A stretch of DNA of 64,000 nt from Diacronema lutheri. Taxonomy: Eukaryota; Haptophyta; Pavlovophyceae; Pavlovales; Pavlovaceae. The stretch spans positions 124,001 through 188,000 of the forward strand of contig JAGTXO010000052.1 of NCBI GenBank assembly GCA_019448385.1, given 5' to 3'. Shown here piece by piece: positions 54,778 through 64,000 of this stretch. The notes beneath the pieces were generated by a model. It did no database searches. It saw only the letters and a list, made by a program, of their open reading frames with translations, and was not told the DNA's origin. Positions within the stretch are counted from its first letter, which is position 1. Each line of letters begins with the position of its first letter. The position numbers and the translations under genes are program-made.

Positions 54778-55172
54778 CGGGTGGCGGCTGAGGTCATGGT
54801 CGGGCGGCGGGGAGCATGCCGCAAGGCCGCCTGCAGGCAATCCAGCGCATTCAGTGAGCGCGTGACAGGACTCGCAGTCAGCGACACACAGTCGCCAATC
54901 GCCAGTCGCACGCAACTGCCGCGTACCTGTACACCCAAAGGGCGGCAACACGGCTGGGGCCTTGGTCACTGACACGAGTGTTGCGATCGCCTATGTTCTG
55001 CGCACATGTGCCCGACCTCACCGCCGCCCAGGCTGCGACCCAGGCCAACGCCACGGGCAGCAACGGACACGGCCATGGTTCGACTCGTTGACTCGTGAGA
55101 CCGGCGGACGGCAGACTGAGACGGCCCGACTTGCGGCCCTCGGCTCGGCGCACTGTGAGAGTGAAACGCCCG
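54778..55172. other. Convergent intergenic region, nothing recognisable
   Basis: 395 bp between the stops of PSMD5 and HEATR5, somewhat less GC-rich than the genes. No hairpin, RNA gene or repeat was recognised. Confidence 0.45.
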
Positions 55173-58079
55173 TCACGCCGCCGCGGGCTTGGGCGCGCCG
55201 CCGCCAAAGGCGGAGAAGTCCATCTTGAGCGCGATCTTTGGCTTCGCCTCGGCGGCGGCGGCGGCGGCGGCGACCGCCGCCGCGTTGCTCGCGCCCGTCG
55301 CGGCGTGTGGCGTCGCCGACCGGCCTCCGCCAAGCGCGCCCTGCAGCTTGACGCGGTCCGAGGCGTCAAGCGAGGCGACGGCGGCGCGAAACTCCGCGGA
55401 GCCTCTCTTCCCGAGGTGCAGCAGCGCCTACGCGCCCACGCGCGCCCGCGCGCGCACGCCATGAGCGGGCAGCGCACACAGCGTCCGCCGGGCGCGCGGT
55501 GTGCACGAGGGCCCACGAGGGCTGCGCGTGAGGGCCCACGAGGGCTGCGCGGTGCCCACGAGGGCTGCCCACGAGAGAGGCACGATGGCTGCGCGTGAGG
55601 GCTGCGCACGCACCTGCAGGAGGAGCTGGTCGGTGGCCTCGTCGTTGCCGTGCACGTTGAGGAGCGGCGGGAGGAGCAGCGAGAAGAGCGGCGTGAGCGC
55701 GCGCGCGTCGCACAGCTGCGCGACGAGGAGAAGAGCACCAATGGCGCAACGCACAACGTCGCCGTCTGCTCGTCCATCACCGCCGCCGTCGCTGCCGTCG
55801 CTGCCGGCGCCGCCGGCGCGGAGCGTGCAGAGCACGTCACCGCACAGCGCTGCCGCGTACGCGCGCGCGACGTCCGCCGCCGCGCCGTCCGCACCCGGCG
55901 CGACGCCGTCGCGCAGCAACGACGCGAGCGCGCGGAGCGCGGCGGCGCGCGTCGCGCCCGCAGCCGCGCCCTCCGCGCGCAGCGCAGCGCGCAGCGCGCG
56001 CACGAGGGCGGCGTGGGGCGGAGCAAGCCGCGGCACGCCACCGTCCGCGTCGGCCGCGTCGGCGCCCGGCGCGCTCGGCGAGCCCGGCGCCGGCTCGGCA
56101 GCGATGAGCGGCAGTAATGGCGTGAGCGCGCACGCCGCGAGCGCCAGCGCGCTCACCGCGCGCGGCGCGGGCGCGTCCGCCGCCTCGGCGACGCCGACGA
56201 GGGCCGCGTCGTCGAGCGCCTCGCGCAGCAGCGAGACAGCGGTGCGCAGCGCCGCGGCCGCGAGCTGCGCGCGCGCGTCGCCGCCGGCCGCGCGCGTGCC
56301 GTCGTCCGCCGGCGCTGAATTGAAATGGGGCAGCAACGCGCGCAGCGGCACGAGGAGGAGCGTGGTCACGTCCGCCGCATCGGCGAGCGCGCCCGACGCG
56401 CCGAGCTCGAGCAGCGCGGAGAGGAGAAGCGGCAGCTGCGCGTGCAGCGCGCGCTCGGGCAGCAGCGCGGCCACATCGGGCAGCGCCGCCGCGCACGCGG
56501 CGAGCACGCGCCTCTGCTCCGGCGAGGCGGCCGCGACGGGCGTGGGCGCACGAGCAACGTGGTTCGCGCCGCCAGCCCACGCCGCTTGCGGCTGCGGCGC
56601 GCGGCGCGGCGCGGCGCGGCGCGCGGCGAGCGGCGCGGCAGGCGGCACGGCAGGCGGCGCAGCGGGCGGCGCGGCGCGGCGCGCGGCGAGCGGCGCGGCG
56701 AGCGGCGCGGCGGGCGTGAGCGCAGCGCCGGGCGCGGCGGGGCGGGCGCGGCGGGGCAGGCGCGCGCGGCGGGCGCGCGCGGCGCAGACCGCTTGCAGGC
56801 TCCAGTACGCGTTCGCCGGCCGCGCGCCACCGGCGCGCACGCCTCGCATGTGCGACACGAGTGGCGCGCAGATGGGCGGCAGGAGCAGCGCGAAGAGCGC
56901 CTCGCCGGCGCTCTCGCACGCCATGCCGTCCGCACCGCCCACGCCCGCGCCCGCGCCAACGTCGTCGCCGTCGCCAGCCGCCGCCGACGTCCAGTCGGCG
57001 GCTGCGAGCGCGGCCGGCGCGGCACGGAGCGGCTGCATTGGCGACGACAGCGGCGCACCGCCCGCGGGCGCATCGCCGTCCGGCGAGTGGGCAGCCGTGA
57101 CGCGCAGCAACTCGCAGTGGCGCGGCGAGGCGGCGAGCGCGCGCGCGAGGGCTGAGGCGACGGCGCCGGCCGCGTCGGCGCCGGTGGGCGCGTCGGCGCC
57201 GAGAGAGCGCGCGAGCCCGCCGATGGAGAGCACCACGTCGACAGGGGCACCTTCGGTGCCGACGGCGTCGAGCCAGCCGGCGCGGAGCGCGCCCTCGAGC
57301 GCGCGCGCGTACGTGCGCCGTGCGCTGGCGCCGCGCGCGCCGTGCGCGCCGTCGGCGTCGGCGGCGAGCGCGGAGGCGCACATGCCGAGGGCGAGCGTAA
57401 ACTCCGCGCCGCCGTCGCCGTCGGCCGCGCCCGTGCCCGCGCCGGCGTCGCCCCCGCGCGCGCCGCCGTCGGCGCGCGCGGGCGGCGCGTCGAGCAGCGC
57501 GAGCAGCGCGTGTGCGTGCGCCACCTCGATGGCGCGGCGCGCAGGTCCGACGCACAGTTGCTCGTAAAAGGCGCCGGACGAGGCGCGGCGCGCCGACGGC
57601 GAGAGCAGCCGCAGCCGCGCGCAGTCGGTGAGCAGCCCGACCCACGCCGCGCGCAGCGCCGGCGCGGCGGGCGCGAGGATCGCGCGCACCGCGTCCGCGC
57701 CGGGCGCGCCGCCGTCCGCGCTGCCCGCCGCGCGGCGCATCGCGGCGGCGGCGAGCCAAAGCTGCGCGGCGGACGAGGCGAGCGAGATGCGCACGAGGCA
57801 CGCCGCGAGCTCCGAATGGCACGCGAAGCGCAGGCCGCTCAGCTCGCCGGCCGCGAGGCGTGGCGGCAGGACGTACCCGCACAGCTTGCGCGCGAGCACC
57901 GCGTCGGCAGGCGCGCCGAGCGCGCCGAGCGCGGCGGCTTCTGAGGCGGCTGCCGCGGCGGGCGGCGCAACGCCGAGCGCGCGCGCGGCGACGCCGACGG
58001 TGAGCATCTCGTCGTCGGCGGCGCACTCGGCGGCGGCGGCGCCGTCCGCTCCGCCGCCGCCGCCGCCGCCGCTGCCGTC

Positions 58080-58123
<44 letters not shown>

Positions 58124-61100
58124 TGCCGGCGGCGGCGAGCGCGCCGCCGAGCTCGGCGTGCGACGCGGCGTGCGGATCGAGCGCGGCGCGCGCGTACGCG
58201 AGAGCGAGCGCGTGCGCAGCGACAGCGACGACCGGCGGCGCACCCTCGGCCGTCGCAGGCCGCAGCGCCGCGCCGATCTGCGCAGCGTAGAGGGAGAGGA
58301 GGAAGCAGCCGGGTGCGGCAACGTCCGGCAGGCCGCGCAGCAGCCGCACGCTCACTTCGAGGAGGCGGAAGCCGCTCGGCTGCAGCGCCTCGATGTGCGA
58401 CGTCGCCGCGGTGAACGCGACGGAGATCGCGTCCGCAACTTTGCCCACGACCCACTCGTCCGCCATCGCGACGGCCTCGGCGGGCGGCGCGGGCAGCGCG
58501 CCCGCGCCCGCCAGCCGCGCGTGCGCATCCGCCTGCGCGTCGAGCAGCGCGCGCGCGCACGGCCCGGCGGCGCGGCGCGCGGCGCGCGCGGCCGCCGCGC
58601 ATCCGAGGGCGTGGTATGCGCGCGCGAGGCAGCAGAGCGCGAGCAGCCGCGTCTGCCAGCGCGGGCCGGCGTCGGCGAGCGCGGCAGCCTCCTCCGACGC
58701 CACCTGCCGCTGCTTGGCGCGGCGGCGCGCGTTGTCGTCGTCGCCGTCGTCGCCGCCGTCGTCGCCGCCGCCGCCGCCGCCGCCCGCGTCCGCGCCCGCG
58801 CCCGCGGCGGACGCCTCGCCGCCGCGCAGCTTGCCGTTGACCGCATCGCGAAGCAGTGCGAGCCATCGGCCGACGGGCGCGTGCGCCGCCGCCTGCGCCG
58901 CGCGCCACGCGTCGCTCTGCAACGGCGCCGCGTCGCCCGCCGCGCCGGCCGCGGCGGCCGCGACGGCGGCGGCGTCCGCCGCGTCGCGCGCGGCGGCGAG
59001 GTCGGCATCGAGGAGCCGAAGGAGCGCGAGGCGCGAGTCGTGGAGCGCGACGGCGTCCTCCTCGCCGTCGATCCGCTCGAGCACCGCGCCACCCGCCTCG
59101 TCGCCGCCGCCCAGCTTGGACGCGTCGGCGAGCTCAAGCAGCGCGCACGCGGCTGCGCGGCGCGCGCGCCAGTGCGTGTGCGCCGCGCGCGCGCGCAGCA
59201 GCTCGGCGAGCGGCCGGCCGTCGACGGCGGCGGGCTGCGCGTGCGGCGAGAGCAGCGCAACCTGGCCGAGCAGCCGACTGTGCTCGGCGAGCATCGCGCC
59301 GCTCGGCGCGAAGGGCTCGAGCGCGCCGCGCGCGCTCGCGCCGGGCCCGCGCGCCGCGTCGCACAGGACGAGACACACCGCGCGCTCCGACGCCGAGCGG
59401 CCGGGCTCGGGCGAGATGGCGCCGAGCGTCGCGCGGACGAGGCGAAGCGCCGCGCGGCGCACCGCCTCGGGTTGGTCGGACGTGCCGTCGGCGAGCAGCA
59501 CCGCCGTGAGCAGCGTCATCGACCTGGCGCCGCGGCGGAGGGCGAAATGCGCCAGGGCGAGGGCGGGCGCGCGCCGGCGCGTCAGCGCTGCGCGCCGCGG
59601 CGGAGGGGGGCGCGCGCGCGATGGGCCGGGGCCCGGACGAGCTCGGCGCGCGCCCACGCGCCGCGCGAGGCGCGCCGGCTTGGCGCGGCCATGCGCGGCT
59701 ATGCGCGGCTATGCGCGGCGCACGATCTGATGTGGACCTCGAACGCGCCACCCGCACAGTCTGCGATCAGGAAGAGCGCGTGGAGTGCCGCCTCACGCAC
59801 CACGTCGTTGGGCTCGCGCGCGAGCGCGTGCAGCAGCGCGATGGAGTCGGGCAGGTGCGGCGTCGACGGCGCGGCGCCGAGCTGCGCGTGCGCGCAGCCG
59901 AGCGCGAGCGCGTGCCCGGCGCGCGCGGCGGGCGGCCGGCTGGCGAGCGCGGCGTTCGTCGCGCGCGCGAGGCGGACGAGGAGCGGAGGCCCGCCATGCT
60001 GCGCGCCGAGCGCTCGGATCCACAGCGCGAGGCCCTCGGCGGCGAGCAGCCGGACGAGCGCGTCCGCGTCGCAGAGCAGCGCCTCGAAGCGCGCCCACAG
60101 CGCCTCGACGAGCGCGTCGCCGTCCGCGCCGCCGTTCGCCGCGCCGCCGTCCGCGTCGGGCACGATGCCTGCCAGCAGCGAGCCGCTTGCGCTGCCGCCA
60201 ACGTGCAGCATCGCGACGAGGAGGAGGGTGGCCGTGTTGAGCGCGACTGCCGACGTGTCGACCCGCTCCACCTTGCCCCCATCCAACCCACCGCCGACGC
60301 CCGCGCTGACGGACGCGAAGAAGTTTGGCGACGACGAAGCGCGGCTCGGCACCACGACGGTGCGCGACGGCGCCGCCTCCGCCGCGAGGTGCTCGAGAAG
60401 CTGCCGGCGCGTGTCGACCCCCTGAAACGCGAACACCTTGCCGAGCAGGCGGACCGCGCCCTCGACGCTCGCCGACCCGTCGCACAGCGCGCCCACGCCG
60501 CCGGCGAGTGAGCCGGAGCCGCCCGCGCCGTCGGCGGCGGCGGCAGCGGCGGCGGCGGCGCCGCTTGTAGTCGCGCCGCCGACGGCGCCGCCGCCGCCGG
60601 CGCCACCGCCGGCGCCGACCCGGCCACCGCGCTCGGCGCCGCGCCCGTCGGTCGGCCCCAGCGCGCCGAGCGGCCGATCGCCGCCGAGCGCGCCGAGCCA
60701 CGGGCAGCGGTCGACAGACGCGGCGTCAAAGCCCGCGCTCACGCCCTCATCGATCGAGAGGCTCGCGTGCAGCTCGCACGGCGCGGCCGCGTAACAGACG
60801 AGCGGCGCGCCGCCGCACCCGCTGATGCCCGCCGCCTCGAGTGCGCCGCCGCGCGCGGCACCTCCTCTGCCGTCGCCGGCGCCGGCGCCGCTGGCGCCAC
60901 TGCCCGCCGCGGCGAGCAGCGCGGCCGCCGCGCCCGCGCCCGCGTCGAGCGCGCACGCGGCGCCGGCCGCGCCGACGGGCAGCGCGCGCGCGTCCGCGGC
61001 GGCGTTCGCGCCGAGCAGCGCGCGGACGAGATGCGCGCAATGGCCAGCGGAATCAAGCAGCACGTCGGCGAGCGCGTGCGGCACGACGGCGTTGAGCAGG

Positions 61101-62421
61101 CGCGCGGAGAGCGCGCCGGCCGGCAGCTGCGCGACGAGGTCGTAGAGCTGCGCGCGGAACGCGCGCGCCGCCGCCTGCAGCGTGGGCGTGCCCACGTCGG
61201 CGTGCGCGCGCACGATCGCGAGCACGGCGAGGTTGGGCGGGAGGAGCTGTAGGAGCAGCGGCTTGACGAAGCCGGCGGTGACGAGCTCGGGCAGCCGCGC
61301 GCAGAAGGTGACGAGCGAGCGCAGCGCGTCCGCGCGCGCGCGCAGCTGCGCCTCGAGGTCAGCGCGCGCGAGGCCCTTCGGCACGCGCGCGCCGAGCGCC
61401 GAGCGCCACAGCGCGTAGAGGGAGGCGAGGCGCGCGCGGTGGCCGGCCCAATCGACGCCGAGCGTGAGCAGCGCGCAGACGAGCATCCAGCACGACGCGC
61501 CGCGCCGCTCGCCGCCCGCCGAGAGGAGCGCGCTCGCGGAGCTGAGGACCGCCGCGGGCAGTTCCGCGGGGCAGCCGAAGGGCACGTCGCCAATCGCGCT
61601 CACGAGCGCCGCCGTGCCGTGCGCGTGCGCGCACAGCGCGTCGAGCGCGCGCGCGCGCGCGGCGCCTTGCGCCGTGCCGACGTCGGCGCCGCCGCCTCCA
61701 CCGCCCGCGACGGCCGCGCTCGCCGTAGCAACGTCCGCGTGGCAGAGCATCAGGATTCGAATCGACGCTTGAAGCAGGCCGCCCAGCTCGGCGGGATGCG
61801 AAATGGCGAGTGCGCGCACGCAGCCGGCGGCGGCGAGGCGGACCGCGGGCGTCGGGTGCGCGAGGTAGGGGAAGAGGGCGCAGCGCACGCCGCCGCCGCC
61901 GTCGCCGTCGCCGTCGACACCGACGCCGCCGCTGCCACCACCGCCTCCACCGCCGCCGCCGCCGCCGCCGCCATCGCTGTCGCTCGACGCGGTGAGGAGG
62001 AGCGCCTTCACGTCCGCCGCCGAGTCGCCCAAGCCGAGCAGCAGCCACGCAAGCTCGCGCAGCGCGACGAGCAGCACGGCGGGCGAGAGCTCGGCGGCGC
62101 CGTCCGGCCGCGCGACAGCTGACGCGAGCGCCTTGGCAACGGACAGCTGCCCTCGCTCGCTCAGCCGCTGGGAGAGGCCGACGCGCAGCGCCGTCGCGAT
62201 GGCCGGCAGCGCGCCTGGTGCGTGCGCAGCCGCGTCGGCCAGGTCGAGCGCGTGACCCATCAGCCAGAGCGCGTGCTGCTCGCGCGCGCCGCGCGGCAAC
62301 CCGTTCAAAAGGGCGCAGTGCGCTCCTGACAGACCGATGCGCGCCTCCGTTGTGAGCGCCCTGCCGCCAAGCTGCGCGCCGAGGAGGTTGAGGCACGCGT
62401 GCAACGCGCACTCGGGTGGCG

Positions 62422-62452
<31 letters not shown>

Positions 62453-62894
62453 GCCACCGCCGCCACCGATCCCGCCCAATTTGAAAGGGCCGATCTTAAA
62501 GGGCGCGCCGCCTTCGCTCCGTTGCCGCGAGACCGGCGGCCCGCCGCCGCGCGCGCCGCCGCCGCCGAGCGCGCTGCCTGCGCCGCGCGAGAACGTGGCC
62601 GCCGGCGCCTTGCTCGGGCGGAAGCCATGCGCGCCCACTGCCGCGCCGAGCGCGGCGCCGAGAGAGCGTGACGCCGTCGCGCGCACCGCGAGCAGCGGGT
62701 CGTCAAGGTGCTGCGCGCCGGGGGGGCCGTCGCGCGAGGCGGGTGCGCGCGCGCGCGTGCCGCGAGGCCACCGATGAGGCGTCAGCGAGCGGGCAGCGGG
62801 CTGGCAGCGGCGGCGTTGCGCGCGCACGGCATGGCGTGCGCCTGCCGCCGCGCCGCGCGCGTCGCGCCGCGCATCGCGCGCGTCGCGTCGCGCG

Positions 62895-62974
<80 letters not shown>

Positions 62975-64000
62975 AAGGGGGGGGGGGGGGGGGGGGGAGG
63001 GGCAGCAGCAACGCGGAAGAGCCGCGCGCGGGATGCGGCCGGCGCACCTTGATGCAGAATCCGACGAGCATCTCGAGGGTCTCAGCGCCCCCCTCCCACA
63101 CATCGTCACCGCATGCAATGAGGGGCGGCACGCAGCACAGCGCGGCGCACCTGCGCGCGGCGCGGCGCGGAGCGCGCGGCACCGCGCGGCGCCGGCGAAT
63201 CAGCCGCCGGGGGAGGGGACGGGAGGGAAAGGGAAAGGGGAGGGGTGGAAGGGGGGGGGGGGTGGATTCGCGAATCGCGGCGCGCGGCGTGCGGCGCCGC
63301 TGCCGCGCCGCGCGCCGGCCCACGGCCGCGCCAAGCAGTGAAGGGGGAAGGAGGGGAGGGGGGGGGGGGGCAGCCCGCGCGCAGGCGCGCGGGCGCGCGG
63401 GGGCGCAGCACGCGCACCTCGAGGCCTCGTCGGCGCCGAAGGCGCCACCGCCGCCCTTCGCGGGCGGCGCAGGCGCCGCGCCAGCCGCGAATGGCACCGC
63501 CGCCGCCGCCGCCGCGCGCAGCGCCTTGGCCGCGTCCGCCTGCGCGGCGGAGGTGATCGCGCGCGCGCCAGCGCCGACGAGCGCGCCGCGCAGCGCCTCG
63601 AGCGCGGCGAGGCGGACGGGCGCGTCGGCGGGGGCGGAGGTGGCCTTGATCACCTTGAGAAGGCACAGCACTGCCTCGCGCGCGATCGATGGCATCGCCG
63701 CGCCGTGCGCCTCGCAAACCGCTCCAAGCACCTGCGCCATCGCCGCGCGCGCGACGGGCGAAGCTGCGCCCGCCGCCTGCCCCTTGGCGCCGAGCTGGTT
63801 GAGGAGGTTGCCCGTGACGGCGTACATGCTCGCGCGCGCGCCGCGCTCGTACAGCACCGCGTAGCACCGCGCGAGCTGCCGCCGAAGGATCGGACCCGTC
63901 GCGACGGCAAGCGTCACGCCAAGCACGCGCTCGACCGCCGGCTGCGCGGCCTCGACCTGCGCGCCCTCCTCGTGGAGGAGGCGGCGCTCGATCTCGGCGA
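55173..64000 (-). CDS. HEATR5: HEATR5 / LAA1-like giant HEAT-repeat protein (N-terminus beyond right edge)
   Basis: AP-1 accessory protein for clathrin-dependent endosome-Golgi traffic in yeast and animals. Exons (minus strand): >64000-63418, 63150-63048, 62710-59724, 59523-56790, 56591-55614, 55427-55173; phases agree and give about 2546 residues in the window. Almost all is HEAT helices with Ala/Gly loops. Diagnostic: LARCYAVLYERG near the N-terminal side, LLLQLLPPNLAVLAIVRAH, AVRLLGKVFAFQGVDTRRQLLEHL, AISVAFTAATSHIEALQPSGFRLLEV followed by LYAAQIGAALRP (animal HEATR5 has FIASTS...EGLNALL...QYQANVGAALRP), LHALFLIADCAGG. The C-terminal exon reads ALLHLGKRGSAEFRAAVASL. The 56789-56592 intron boundary is the least certain. 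Introns carry a GT microsatellite and C-rich tracts. Confidence 0.85.
55501..55605 (+). repeat. Intronic imperfect tandem repeat
   Basis: Several imperfect copies of CCCACGAGGGCTGCGCGTGA within the last intron of HEATR5 (55613-55428). Confidence 0.8.
59693..59719 (+). repeat. 10-bp tandem repeat in intron
   Basis: Three copies of GCGCGGCTAT in the HEATR5 intron 59723-59524, just inside the donor site. Confidence 0.85.
62897..62972 (+). repeat. (GT)38 microsatellite followed by poly-G
   Basis: About 38 GT dinucleotides, directly followed by GGAA and a G run at 62977-62997. In HEATR5 sense (minus strand) this is poly-C and then (AC)n within the intron 63047-62711. Confidence 0.97.

Noticed and set aside
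55501-60425. Long plus-strand frames opposite HEATR5
   Set aside because: Compositional shadows; HEATR5 motifs and spliced phases support the minus strand.
61740-61760. GATTCGAATC, resembling a tRNA T-arm
   Set aside because: No cloverleaf around it, and it lies inside a HEATR5 exon. No convincing tRNA or rRNA gene was found in the window.

Overview
The window reads as nuclear DNA of a GC-rich, compact eukaryotic genome, most likely a unicellular alga. Three things support this: core eukaryotic genes (Mcm10, Mediator subunit 6, PSMD5, HEATR5, mitochondrial F1 delta), short spliceosomal introns (91-337 nt, usual donor GTGCGC and acceptor GCGCAG), and proteins whose hydrophobic N-terminus is followed by a transit-like stretch, as in algae with complex plastids. 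A haptophyte (for example a pavlovophyte) is my best guess. A pelagophyte or similar GC-rich alga cannot be excluded. The base composition is CG/GCGC-dominated in both coding and non-coding DNA.

Layout. 0.2-5.9 kb: the 3' part of Mcm10, convergent with a bacterial-type 2,4-dienoyl-CoA reductase (FadH, six exons), which is divergent from F1 delta. 6.4-7.2 kb: a possible FLZ-like zinc-finger gene. 7.6-17.6 kb: a coiled-coil protein, an ACBP-ankyrin protein, a double-lobe DUF229 ectoenzyme, an MFS transporter and MED6; two divergent pairs here have start codons only 24 and 25 bp apart. 17.8-22.6 kb: a large IQ/coiled-coil protein of unknown role. 22.7-24.8 kb: a 2.07-kb TIR element with TA flanks and an unrecognised zinc-ribbon protein. 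25.3-29.3 kb: a mitochondrial-carrier homologue with a signal-like leader and a putative zinc-finger protein. 29.3-35.7 kb: a gene-poor, more AT-rich tract with homopolymer C/G runs, hairpins and decayed coding relics.

35.7-44.4 kb: a membrane protein, an EF-hand fragment, a Sel1-repeat protein, a decayed PP2C and a giant RCC1/coiled-coil protein. 44.6-47.8 kb: an ATP-grasp-like gene whose core is duplicated in tandem within the gene, introns included. 47.9-54.8 kb: a secreted Cu-only-SOD-like Pro-rich membrane protein, a nucleotidyltransferase/DMT-transporter fusion and PSMD5. 55.2-64.0 kb: HEATR5 (LAA1-like), running off the right edge.

The genes do not form one pathway. They are a housekeeping and accessory mix packed head-to-head and tail-to-tail. 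The most unusual items are the TIR element with its unknown cargo protein, the intragenic ATP-grasp duplication, the nucleotidyltransferase-DMT fusion, the duplicated DUF229 enzyme with one degenerate lobe, the Cu-only-SOD-like surface protein and the very short divergent promoters. Exon boundaries come from reading phase and, for FadH, from alignment by eye with the known bacterial protein; none was tested against transcripts.
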